Positions 35,037-43,789 of a DNA stretch of 64,000 bases are shown one piece after another; positions within the stretch are counted from its first letter, which is position 1, and each line of letters begins with the position of its first letter. The notes under the pieces are model-generated. The model was not told the DNA's origin and made no database searches. It was given only the letters and a program-made list of their open reading frames with translations. Position numbers and translations under genes: made by a program. Source of the stretch: JBNKFV01 sp050289485 (GTDB lineage: Bacteria; Pseudomonadota; Gammaproteobacteria; Pseudomonadales; Cellvibrionaceae); assembly GCA_050289485.1 (NCBI GenBank), contig JBNKFV010000001.1, positions 62,001 to 126,000 on the forward strand, given 5' to 3'.

Positions 35037-36866
35037 TTAATCTTCACCCAAAAAACCACCGGACTGATGCGCCCATAATTGTGCATAGATCCCGCCAGTG
35101 GCCAAAAGTTCGTCATGTGTACCTTCTTCTACTATGCGCCCCTGATCTAAAACGATCAAACGGTCCATGGCGGCAATGGTGGAAAGCCGGTGGGCGATGG
35201 CAATCACCGTTTTACCTTCCATTAGCGGAGTCAGACTGTGCTGAATCGCAGCCTCGACTTCTGAATCCAGCGCCGAGGTGGCTTCGTCCAAAATCAGTAG
35301 CGGCGCATTCTTGAGCAACACGCGAGCAATAGCGATACGCTGGCGCTGCCCGCCTGACAGTTTTACGCCCCGCTCACCCACCTGGGCATCGAGCCCTTTG
35401 TTGCCCTGATTATCTTCGAGCGTTTGAATAAACTCTAGGGCCTGCGCTTTTCTGGCAGCTTCAATAATATCGGCTTCGGTTGCATCGGGTCGGCCGAAGG
35501 CGATGTTATCGCGCACACTGCGGTGTAGCAGCGACGTGTCTTGCGTCACCATAGCAATTTGGGCCCGCAGGGAATCCTGAGCAACCTCGGCAATATTCTG
35601 GCCGTCGATCTCTATCTGCCCTTGTTGGATGTCGTAAAATCGCAATAACAAATTCACCAGTGACGATTTACCCGCACCTGACCGCCCTACTAAGCCAACC
35701 TTCTCACCCGGTTTCAGGTGTAGATTAAGCGTTGTAAACACCGGCATATCCGAATGATAACTAAAGCTCACATCGCGAAATGCAACGCGCCCTTCAGTCA
35801 CTTGCAGCGCTGGGGCATCGGGCTTATCTTGCACATCGCGCGCCTGACTCAGCGTACTCATACCATCATGCACGGTGCCAATATTTTCAAACAGGCTACT
35901 GACTTCCCACATTATCCAGTGCGACATGCCATTAATGCGCAACGCTAACCCTAAGGCAATTGCAATCGCGCCGGGAGATAGATCGTGCGTTACCCACAAA
36001 TACAACGACAAGATCACCAACACCGCCACAAGGGCAATATTCAAAAACCATACAAATAGATTAAGGCGAGTAACCAAACGCATTTGCGGGTGCACGGTGT
36101 GCAAAAAACTATGCATGGCTTCGTGGGCGTATTCGGCCTCACGGTTGCTGTGTGAAAACAATTTCACGGTAGCGATATTGCTGTAACTATCAACAATACG
36201 CCCGGTCATCGACGACCGCGCATGCGCTTGTATCGCAGAGATGTTTTTCAGCCGTGGCAAAAAATAGCGCATGATGCTGATATAACCAATCAACCAGAAC
36301 ACGAGCGGCACTGTCAGCCGCCAGTCCGCCGTGCCAATCACCACCACGATGGAGATGAAATACACTTGTATGTAAATCATTACGTCCATCAGTTTCATGA
36401 CCGTTTCACGCACACTTAGCGCGGTTTGCATCACCTTGGTAGCTAAGCGCCCAGCAAACTCTTCCTGATAAAACGACAGGCTCTGCCCCAGCAGATAACG
36501 GTGTGCTTTCCAGCGAATCATCATCGGGTAATTACCCAGCAGTGTCTGGTGTACCAGCATACTGTGGCAGGCAACGATAATCGGCACGATAACCAGTACT
36601 GCCACGCCGATCCCCAGCAAAAAATCACCTTCTTCCTGCCAAAACGTGGTTTTGTCTTTGGTCGCCAGCCAATCAACCAGCTGCCCCATAAGAGCGAACA
36701 GGCTGGCCTCAAAGATAGCTACGAGAGAGGTACCCAGCGCCATGAGCAACAAAAAAGGTTCCATACCACGGGTGTAATACCGACAGAAAGCCCACAACCC
36801 CTTGGGAGGCTGAGTAGGTTGATCAGGCGGGAAAGGGTTAATCAGATTTTCAAACCAGGAGAACAT
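35037..36866 (-). CDS. ABC exporter, fused permease and ATPase
   Basis: 609 aa half-transporter: six-helix membrane domain (residues 30-330) and a nucleotide-binding domain with Walker A GRSGAGKSSLV, Q-loop, signature LSGGQRQRIAIARVLL, Walker B LLILDEATSALDSE and H-loop AIAHRLSTI. Similar to MdlB/MsbA-like multidrug or lipid exporters. Distinct from the msbA gene further right. Substrate unknown. Confidence 0.93.
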   Translation of the reverse strand: MFSWFENLINPFPPDQPTQPPKGLWAFCRYYTRGMEPFLLLMALGTSLVAIFEASLFALMGQLVDWLATKDKTTFWQEEGDFLLGIGVAVLVIVPIIVACHSMLVHQTLLGNYPMMIRWKAHRYLLGQSLSFYQEEFAGRLATKVMQTALSVRETVMKLMDVMIYIQVYFISIVVVIGTADWRLTVPLVFWLIGYISIMRYFLPRLKNISAIQAHARSSMTGRIVDSYSNIATVKLFSHSNREAEYAHEAMHSFLHTVHPQMRLVTRLNLFVWFLNIALVAVLVILSLYLWVTHDLSPGAIAIALGLALRINGMSHWIMWEVSSLFENIGTVHDGMSTLSQARDVQDKPDAPALQVTEGRVAFRDVSFSYHSDMPVFTTLNLHLKPGEKVGLVGRSGAGKSSLVNLLLRFYDIQQGQIEIDGQNIAEVAQDSLRAQIAMVTQDTSLLHRSVRDNIAFGRPDATEADIIEAARKAQALEFIQTLEDNQGNKGLDAQVGERGVKLSGGQRQRIAIARVLLKNAPLLILDEATSALDSEVEAAIQHSLTPLMEGKTVIAIAHRLSTIAAMDRLIVLDQGRIVEEGTHDELLATGGIYAQLWAHQSGGFLGED

Positions 36867-37322
36867 GTTTTATCCATTCAAACTGCAGTACAAACCCATC
36901 CTTTTGGCATGGGCTTTCCACACTGACGCAACCGTCAGCACAAGGTTAGCAAGATTAGGGAGAGGCGCACGATAACATCATTCGAAGGAAAGAGGCAGTT
37001 AAGTGCCGCCGTAACACACCCTCGCGGTTGATTACCCCGAAGCAACATAACAATGACAGATAAAGCACTACTGAAAACGGCTGTTTTGTCTGCGGCGCCA
37101 ATTCTGCCACTGCATGTGCATATGTCACAAATCAGCCGTGGCAAGTGACCACGAACCCACGCCCTAACTTTGCCACCATCATCACACCACCTCACACATG
37201 AGGTGGCCTTCTCACAGGATTACAGTCATTTCGCCTTCGTGTGTGTAAACACGTGGCATGTGTACCGTGATCTCAAATAACTGGGCCATGGAACATGGCT
37301 TGCACTATCAAGGAGAATCATC
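36867..37322. other. 456-bp intergenic region at the left border of the accessory block
   Basis: No confident gene. It contains an 8-bp stem hairpin CCACCTCA/TGAGGTGG (37187-37206) and a short frame 37053-37148 (31 codons, MTDKALLKTAVLSAAP...) without a good ribosome site. Promoters for the ABC exporter (minus) and the 442-aa protein gene (plus) must lie here. Confidence 0.45.
37187..37206 (+). terminator. Hairpin upstream of the 442-aa gene
   Basis: CCACCTCA-CACA-TGAGGTGG, perfect 8-bp stem; followed by CCTTCTC. May end a short upstream transcript or be a leader element. Confidence 0.35.
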
Positions 37323-38651
37323 ATGCCAAACAGTACACTAGACCGGTTTGTCAACGCAGAGCCTTCGTTATCCAGACTGGTAAAACCCACGCCCGAGCTG
37401 AGTGAAGCTATCTCAGCCCCGGAAAACAGTGAAATTCGAAAAGTTGCTAATGATGTATTGGGCGCTCTGCAATACTCGTTTGCCAATGTTGCCGCCAAAC
37501 CCACGTTAGCCGTTAAAGCTGACACAGTTGAAAGTATCTTTAAAGATTCACTACAAGCGTTCGACGACAAACGCAAAAAAAATTACCAAGGTACGGCTAC
37601 CGAGCTATTGAGCAGCAGTGATCGTTTGCGCGAAACCATGTTCGGCCGCGCCGGTCAAATCAAACCCGAAACCTTCGTTAGCAAAGGTGGGTTTGATCAT
37701 TACGATGCCGATATCAAGCCAGTGGCTATTGATCCAAAGCTGATGGGTTTCAGCATGCCAAAAGTCACTCTGCGCCCTGACAATTTCACTCTCAAAGACG
37801 GCAAGCTATCTATAAAAGCCAGTGGATTAAAATCAGCAAGTCTGGAACGATTTGCTGACCTAGGCGCCATTGAATTTAATGAAAGCAAAGGTATTGACCT
37901 GGAAAAACTTTCCGAAATTTACGGCGTGTCGCTGGTTGAGAACGATGTGTACGCATTGTCTTCATTGGAGGAAGATGGTCTTGAAGAATTTGCGGTGACC
38001 GACAAAATGGGATTCTGGGTCAACAAAGTCAAATGTGTTGACGAAACTAATCCCGAATGGTGGGGTCACGATGAAATTGCCATGGCGGGTATCAGTATCG
38101 ACGAAACTGGCGACGTGAAAAAAATTCCAGAAAAATTTATTGGTGGAGGTTTTGACGACGGCGATTCAAAATCTTATTCCAACTGGCGCTACCACTGGTT
38201 CTCTCTACGCGAAGGCAGCTCATGGCCCAAAACGTACATTATACAAATGATACTGGCCGAAAAAGATCATGGCGGCTTATCCAGCTTTTTAAATTCATTA
38301 TGGTCTAAAGTAAAAGGCAAAGTGCTAAACGTGTTGAAAGCCGCTGCAACAGCTGCCGGCGTAGCGCTGGCCACCTTTTTAGGCCTGCCAGAAGTAGGGG
38401 CATTAATCGGCAAACTGCTGGGCGAAGCCGTGGCATGGATTATCGACACATTTGTGAAATGGATTATCAATCTATTTAAAGATGACATCTTCCCCATTTT
38501 CACCGCCAAGGTAACCACGCCATCTATGTCTGCACGTTGGCATTATCCTAACGGTACCTGGGGTAATCCATCCTCCGGTAATCGCTATGCACATTTTTAT
38601 GGTCACGGCGGCCACTATTATGTTCGTTACTATTGGAAATTTTTCAGTTAA
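37323..38651 (+). CDS. Uncharacterised protein with hydrophobic Gly/Ala-rich segment and aromatic C-terminus
   Basis: 442 aa, no signal peptide; ATG follows AAGGAG. The N-terminal 120 residues are helical and charged. Residues 225-315 form a beta-rich domain with WVNKVKCVDETNPEWWGHDEI, GGGFDDGDS and WFSLREGSSWPKTY. Residues 334-386 form a long hydrophobic/amphipathic stretch rich in Ala, Gly and Leu (VLKAAATAAGVALATFLG, then GALIGKLLGEAVAWII), able to insert into membranes. The end (405-442) is full of Trp, Tyr, His and Gly (YGHGGHYYVRYYW). I recall similar hypothetical proteins but no named function. Its strand neighbour is a subtilisin-like protease. A membrane-active effector is a reasonable guess, not shown. 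Confidence 0.8.
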   Translation: MPNSTLDRFVNAEPSLSRLVKPTPELSEAISAPENSEIRKVANDVLGALQYSFANVAAKPTLAVKADTVESIFKDSLQAFDDKRKKNYQGTATELLSSSDRLRETMFGRAGQIKPETFVSKGGFDHYDADIKPVAIDPKLMGFSMPKVTLRPDNFTLKDGKLSIKASGLKSASLERFADLGAIEFNESKGIDLEKLSEIYGVSLVENDVYALSSLEEDGLEEFAVTDKMGFWVNKVKCVDETNPEWWGHDEIAMAGISIDETGDVKKIPEKFIGGGFDDGDSKSYSNWRYHWFSLREGSSWPKTYIIQMILAEKDHGGLSSFLNSLWSKVKGKVLNVLKAAATAAGVALATFLGLPEVGALIGKLLGEAVAWIIDTFVKWIINLFKDDIFPIFTAKVTTPSMSARWHYPNGTWGNPSSGNRYAHFYGHGGHYYVRYYWKFFS

Positions 38652-38660
38652 CAGAAATAG

Positions 38661-38726
38661 CAGCGTATAATCTCCCTTACGGATATACAGGGAGATTCAG
38701 CACAGGGAGGTGCTCTTTACACGCTG
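38661..38726 (+). ncRNA. Putative three-way-junction RNA between the two genes
   Basis: Outer stem CAGCGT (38661-38666)/ACGCTG (38721-38726) encloses two hairpins: AATCTCCCT/AGGGAGATT (38669-38677, 38689-38697) and AGCAC/GTGCT (38699-38703, 38710-38714). The 6-nt loop of the second hairpin, AGGGAG, could also compete with the first stem. It ends 21 bp before the protease start codon, just before the ribosome site. A TATAAT is embedded at 38666-38671. Confidence 0.45.
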
Positions 38727-38747
38727 GGCATAAAAAAGGGAAACGGC

Positions 38748-39494
38748 ATGAACCTGCAACATTGGGCAAAGCAACATGGTTTACTCGACGGCAGTGAAAA
38801 TCTCACCAAAACCTATCGCATTGGCTTGATCGACGCGTTTATCAACCCACAAACCATTAACATTCAAAACGCGAATATTTTTTATAAATCATTTACACCG
38901 CAGCAATCACAGGTTCGCAACACCCGCAACGAGCATGGCAATTTAATGGCCTCAATGATCTGCGGCCAAAAGCACTCGCCGTTTCAGGGTTTATTGCCCA
39001 ATGCAAAATTATATTTCAGCAATGCAACCCGCTACAAAGATTCCCGCGCTAACGGAGTTGCCGTGGCACGCGCCATCGACTGGATGCGCAGCAACAACAC
39101 CGACGTCATTCTTTTGCCCTTTGGCATGATGACCAATTCAAAACTGGTAGACGAAGCCATCGAGCAAGCTGCCAACAAAGGCATTACGCTTGTGGCAGGT
39201 GCGGGGAATCACGGTGACGACGCATTGTATTATCCCGCCCGACACCCTCGTGTTGTCGCCGTCACCGCCGCCAACAAACAAGGCAATTGCCTGGAAGGTT
39301 ATTGCGGCTTTCCACAGGCCAACGCCCATGTACTGGCTGAAGAGGTACCCTCGTACAGCGACTCAGGCCATACCACTATTCAAGGCACCAGCCCCGCTTG
39401 CATATTATGGGGCCTGCTACATTTGGTGAACGCGCAATCTATTCGCAAACACGATGACAATGTACATCTCTCTATCGTGAGGGATTCAGCGTAG
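38748..39494 (+). CDS. Compact subtilisin-like (S8) serine protease, no signal peptide
   Basis: 248 aa. All three catalytic positions of S8 enzymes are readable in order: Asp29 in IGLIDAF, His63 in NEHGNLMASMICG, Ser215 in IQGTSPACILWG; the oxyanion Asn154 lies in AGAGNHGDD. Length is close to a bare catalytic domain with no propeptide or signal, so it probably acts in the cytoplasm or is exported by another route. GGGAAA lies 8-13 nt before the ATG. It follows the 442-aa gene by 96 bp on the same strand, which suggests the neighbour as substrate or partner. Confidence 0.85.
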   Translation: MNLQHWAKQHGLLDGSENLTKTYRIGLIDAFINPQTINIQNANIFYKSFTPQQSQVRNTRNEHGNLMASMICGQKHSPFQGLLPNAKLYFSNATRYKDSRANGVAVARAIDWMRSNNTDVILLPFGMMTNSKLVDEAIEQAANKGITLVAGAGNHGDDALYYPARHPRVVAVTAANKQGNCLEGYCGFPQANAHVLAEEVPSYSDSGHTTIQGTSPACILWGLLHLVNAQSIRKHDDNVHLSIVRDSA

Positions 39495-39676
39495 ACCCTG
39501 CTAACACCTAACCATTCTCTTCTGTAACTCGTGGCGTTACTATTACTTTTGTCGCTGCACTTCTTGATGAAAGGCGCGACAAACCTGTCACCTATTTTGT
39601 TTTCTTAAGCACAAATGTTTAAATCTGAGCCATTAATAGGCTCGGATCGACAACTGATAACGTAAAGGAGTGAATT

Positions 39677-40132
39677 ATGTCAGAAGCATCTCGGGGGATT
39701 CCCAAGTGGATGGGGATTGTCATTATTGTCTTACTGTTAGCCTGCCTTTTTCTGCTATTGCAAAAACCGGCGCCGGTAGAATCTGAAACACCACCCGTAG
39801 GCGGCCCTGCATCCGTAAGCGATGAAGTAAAACAGATTATCACCAAAGACGATATGGAATATGCGCTGGTAATTGGTAACGATGGGCAACTGGCGATGAT
39901 TAGCAACCAAGGTAAAGAGGTTCCCAACTGCGTTAAACAAGCCGATCCCAAGGAAGGCAAAAAACAGTGCAGTGTTTATACTGACCGCAAAATTAAATTT
40001 GACAGTTTAGGCACCTTGGTGGTCAATAAAATTGAATATCAGTTTAACCCGCATTGCTCCGTATACTTCGTCACATTTGGCGGTCAGACTTATGCATTCC
40101 CAGACCCTTTAGACCCAGACTGTTTCCCTTAA
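39677..40132 (+). CDS. Small membrane-anchored protein, function unknown
   Basis: 151 aa. One N-terminal transmembrane helix (residues 12-28, MGIVIIVLLLACLFLLL) after a short cytosolic end, a Pro-rich linker (30-45), then a soluble domain with four cysteines (in PNCVKQ, KQCSVY, HCSVYF and the final DCFP), which could form disulfides outside the membrane. GGAG precedes the ATG. It lies 182 bp after the protease and ends at a bidirectional terminator, so it may belong to the same transcription unit. No family recognised. Confidence 0.75.
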   Translation: MSEASRGIPKWMGIVIIVLLLACLFLLLQKPAPVESETPPVGGPASVSDEVKQIITKDDMEYALVIGNDGQLAMISNQGKEVPNCVKQADPKEGKKQCSVYTDRKIKFDSLGTLVVNKIEYQFNPHCSVYFVTFGGQTYAFPDPLDPDCFP

Positions 40133-40147
40133 GACTGACCACCCATT

Positions 40148-40174
40148 GAAAAGGGCGCCGGTGGCGCTCTTTTC
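40148..40174. terminator. Bidirectional terminator
   Basis: GAAAAGGGCGCC (40148-40159)/GGCGCTCTTTTC (40163-40174), stem of 12 with one G-U pair, A-run before and T-run after, between the convergent 151-aa gene and FecR-TPR-barrel gene. Confidence 0.85.
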
Positions 40175-40183
40175 AAGATTCGA

Positions 40184-43100
40184 TTAAAAAGACCATTTAA
40201 CCCTTGCAGCAACATTTCTTTCCGCGGCAACACCCAATGGGCGTTCTTGCCCACTTTGAAAGTTTTGATCCTGGTACTGGTACGTTCGATCCGTTAAATT
40301 TTTGGCCACCACAGCAACTTCCAAAGGCCAGCGAGCAAGTTTATAACGTAGTTCCATGTCCAGTATCCAGAAGTCGCTATCATAGGGTACCCTGGCAAAG
40401 TTAGTCACCGGATCAACAAACTCATAAAACTCAACATCCTGATTAATATAAGTTGCCGTCGCGCTTACAGTTAAGCCGCTATTTACCACGTAATTAATTT
40501 TCAGTGGTATCGTCCAAGTTTTTAAAGCCACTGTAGAACCTTGCTGAATCAGATTAATATCGGCCGCATTTCTGATGACAAAATCGTTATCTTCTAGTTT
40601 TGCCTCAACCGATACACTGACCTTGTCAGTTAAAAGCGCATAGCCATAAAATTTTGCAGCGCTAACTTCCAGCAGTTTATCAGCTACTTCTGCCTGTCCC
40701 ACAAATGCAGTGCTATTCGTTGTTTTGCGAAAGGTATATTCAAAACCTGCGTTAACGCTACCATTACCAACAAAGTCCCAGCCAAGACCATAGAGCTTAT
40801 TCTTCCAATAATCACCATCATCAAAAACCTGGGTAAACCCAACTACCTGCGTTGGCTCGAGCGTTGAAACTTGAGTAAGCAATCCGGCCACACCCTCTGA
40901 ATAGGCAACCCGTAAAGAATTGCTATGAGTAAGCTGATAACGCAAACCAAATTTGGGATTTAAGACATTATCATCATTAATACGTTGCGAGCCAAAGCGG
41001 GTATAAGATGCACCGAACAAAACATCCCACTTTTTCTTATTGTAATTACCGTAGGCATAGGTATTAGCATAATAGTCTGACAAGCTGGCTACCATTGCTG
41101 GCGCCCGCGGCAAAGGGGGAAAAGACGGTGGCAATTGAAAGTCTTCTTGTGAACGCAATCGCCTATCTACTGACAAATAACTCCCCCCAAACTGCCAGCT
41201 AAAATTTTCCTGTTCCAGCAGGTACTTTAACTCTGCCTTGTTCGCATCCCGCTTTTCATTAATGTTTAACGCCAATGTTGCCAAGGTGGGAAACGTAAAA
41301 AAATCTGATAATTGCTCGTCACTTTCATCTCGAGCTAACAGGCCAAGAATTCTACTGTTAGCACTAATACGGTAATTCACCCCCAACTCGGCCCGATCAG
41401 ACTCGACCGCCTCACGCAAATTAGGCGAATAATTTTCTGCAAAAAACCGCTGTGCTACATCGCCTTGCTCATCTTCACGATGACGTAATTTTAACTGCAA
41501 ATCCAATCCATCGATTATCTGGTAATGACCAAACAGGCTGGTAATTTGGTAATCAACATCGTTATTCTCACGGTAGCCATCGCTGCCATAATTGTAATGG
41601 CTGATTTCAAATGCTCCCTTGCCATATAACCCGCGCAGGCGGCCATCAAATGCTTGGGTATCTTGCGAGCCAGCTAAAGCGGTGATGTGGCCAGACAAAC
41701 CTTCCTGCACAAACAGGGAGTTAAACTCATTTACCCCTAAATCGCTGGGGCCAGCACCGGGCTGCACTAGAAGACCGGCCTCACTCAACCCCAAAGGTAA
41801 TGATTCTGCACTGACCGGCTGCAATAAACGGGCTTGTAAACTTTCGCTGGCTCGCAGGCTTTCAAACCGTGGATCACTCGCGTAGGCCTGCGCAACCATT
41901 CGGTGAGCGCTGTAAGCTTGCGGGGCTTGCTCAATCGCTTCAGCGCCTTGGTTAATGGCCGCTTGTTCAAAACCTAAGGCTCGGTAAATTTGTGCCTGGC
42001 TGGCACTACGCGCGGCGTGGTCGTTATCCAGTAATAAGCGCGACCGATACACAGCGCGGTTATCATTCAGCTCGGCGGCTTTATCGAGATCGGCCAATGC
42101 TGCCACAAGCTGATTTTCACTCTGTCGCAGTAGTGCACTGTAAAACCAAGGAGTGGGATCATCTGCATCAAGCTGTTTGGCCAGTTCAAATTGCGCATCG
42201 GCTTTAGCATTACGTACCTCTTCATAGTAAGCCTTGCCCAGATAACTGCGCGTCAGTGACAAGCCAGGGTCGAGCGCAACAGCGAGCTCAATTTGCTCCC
42301 GCCCGTGAACCAACTGCCCATGACGAATGGCAACGATCCCCTGTGCCAATACGGGCATGGGGTCGGCCGGGTCTAGTTGCGCGGCCCGTGCAAACGCGGC
42401 CTGCGCATGACTCAACGCCAACTCGTTCAATGCAATAAAGCCTTGCACCGTGTGAGCACGACTTAACGCAGGGCTTACTGCCAACGCCTGGTTGATGGTT
42501 TTCTGTGCCTGCGAAGTATTACCCAGCATCAATTGCAGCTCAGCCTTACGCGCCAGTAGCACACCCGCACTGGGCTGAATGTCGAGTGCCCGTTGCACGC
42601 TGGCCAAGGCATCATCTAATTGATACTGACTTTGCTGCACATAAGAGAGGGCCAACCAGGGTTCAGCTTTATCTGCGCTATTTTTTGTAGCTTGCAAGGC
42701 AATATGTTTGGCGCTGTCGATATCGCCTTCCTGCAAGCGCAACAAACTTTCTACGGCACTGGCAGCAGCACTTTGTGTTGACAACGACTGCGCTTGTACT
42801 AATGCGTCTTTGGCAGACTGCACCCGCCCCAGATACAAATCCGTCGCTGCTAATAATGCTAATGTGTCTGCCGTTGGCTGGCTGGCACTTAACAGCCGCA
42901 GGCGTTCGTTGGCCGCTTGCATGCGACCGCTGTTCAAGGCCTGTTTCACATCTGCATCAGTGTCTGGCGCTGCCAGTACCGGTGGAAAATACAGCGCCCA
43001 ATCGGCAGACTGTCGCAACGTAACGCTAGAACGTTTCAGCTCGCTCTGCGCAGCAGTAGCAGCGGCCTGCTCGCCAGCCAGTAAATGTAGCTCACCCGTT

Positions 43101-43609
43101 TGATTACCTGCAGTCACATCGCCTTCAAACACCGCAACACGGCTACCTGTCGTAGAGTGGGCAACCATAAACTCGGTGCCATCAACAGATGCATTCATGT
43201 ACGGCGTTTTGATATCGAACTTGCGTGGGGTACGGGTAATAAAATGCACAACCCCTTCAATTACCTCGGCAATAAAAGACTGCTCTGGTGGCTTGAACGC
43301 AATGGTGGTTTTTTCTTTTAAGCGCACCACGGTTTCGTTAGGCAAGCGCAGGGCTGCTCGCTGGTTTTCAACGACGAGGGTATCGCCGCCACAAAAGTAC
43401 ACTGATGTTGTCAACGGCGCTTGTAACTGATGCCAGCGGTCTTGTTCACCGGCACGCCAGCGGGCGTTACCTTCCAGGCTTACCAGGGCCGCCGCCCAGT
43501 TATTACATCGTGATGCTACCGACTGGCCAGCAGCTGATTGTGCCAGCACCGGCGTAGCCAGTATTGCCAGTAGTATTCCCCAGTAAGACCATCGAGCCTT
43601 CGTGCTCAT
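40184..43609 (-). CDS. FecR-domain/TPR/outer-membrane beta-barrel fusion protein
   Basis: 1141 aa. Signal peptide (1-23), then a FecR domain (about 65-180: GGDTLVVENQRAALRLPNE, GVVHFITRTPRKFDIKTP, VDGTEFMVA, VFEGDVTAG). About ten TPR repeats follow (218-590) and then a long beta-strand-rich region (about 630-1141) ending in aromatic-rich strands and a final Phe, typical of BAM-inserted outer-membrane barrels. No TonB plug domain is evident. TPR plus barrel recalls exopolysaccharide secretins such as PgaA/BcsC, but the FecR head is unlike them. AGGGAG precedes the ATG. It lies 180 bp downstream of the CHASE2 cyclase gene on the same strand. Confidence 0.82.
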   Translation of the reverse strand: MSTKARWSYWGILLAILATPVLAQSAAGQSVASRCNNWAAALVSLEGNARWRAGEQDRWHQLQAPLTTSVYFCGGDTLVVENQRAALRLPNETVVRLKEKTTIAFKPPEQSFIAEVIEGVVHFITRTPRKFDIKTPYMNASVDGTEFMVAHSTTGSRVAVFEGDVTAGNQTGELHLLAGEQAAATAAQSELKRSSVTLRQSADWALYFPPVLAAPDTDADVKQALNSGRMQAANERLRLLSASQPTADTLALLAATDLYLGRVQSAKDALVQAQSLSTQSAAASAVESLLRLQEGDIDSAKHIALQATKNSADKAEPWLALSYVQQSQYQLDDALASVQRALDIQPSAGVLLARKAELQLMLGNTSQAQKTINQALAVSPALSRAHTVQGFIALNELALSHAQAAFARAAQLDPADPMPVLAQGIVAIRHGQLVHGREQIELAVALDPGLSLTRSYLGKAYYEEVRNAKADAQFELAKQLDADDPTPWFYSALLRQSENQLVAALADLDKAAELNDNRAVYRSRLLLDNDHAARSASQAQIYRALGFEQAAINQGAEAIEQAPQAYSAHRMVAQAYASDPRFESLRASESLQARLLQPVSAESLPLGLSEAGLLVQPGAGPSDLGVNEFNSLFVQEGLSGHITALAGSQDTQAFDGRLRGLYGKGAFEISHYNYGSDGYRENNDVDYQITSLFGHYQIIDGLDLQLKLRHREDEQGDVAQRFFAENYSPNLREAVESDRAELGVNYRISANSRILGLLARDESDEQLSDFFTFPTLATLALNINEKRDANKAELKYLLEQENFSWQFGGSYLSVDRRLRSQEDFQLPPSFPPLPRAPAMVASLSDYYANTYAYGNYNKKKWDVLFGASYTRFGSQRINDDNVLNPKFGLRYQLTHSNSLRVAYSEGVAGLLTQVSTLEPTQVVGFTQVFDDGDYWKNKLYGLGWDFVGNGSVNAGFEYTFRKTTNSTAFVGQAEVADKLLEVSAAKFYGYALLTDKVSVSVEAKLEDNDFVIRNAADINLIQQGSTVALKTWTIPLKINYVVNSGLTVSATATYINQDVEFYEFVDPVTNFARVPYDSDFWILDMELRYKLARWPLEVAVVAKNLTDRTYQYQDQNFQSGQERPLGVAAERNVAARVKWSF

Positions 43610-43789
43610 GCTCGCAACTCCCTAATTTGTGTTTTCATTTTATGCTTTATATTGAAGCGTTAGATTGGTGGAATTAGTCGCTTCCATCAATCACCAATGC
43701 TTGTCGCTAGAGACACCCTGTCATCAAAAACATTACTCTGAACGAACGAACCATTTTAGGCGTAAACTTTACCTCTCCCCGGTACGCTA

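Noticed and set aside
36935..37195. 86-codon minus-strand frame in the gap before the 442-aa gene
   Set aside because: Cys/Arg-rich, no ribosome site, no protein-like pattern.
37323..38651. Bacterial gasdermin
   Set aside because: Too long and lacking the short beta-rich N-terminal pore domain; only the protease neighbour and a hydrophobic segment are similar.
40184..43609. Classical TonB-dependent receptor
   Set aside because: No plug domain or TonB box is evident; the N-terminal half is FecR plus TPR.
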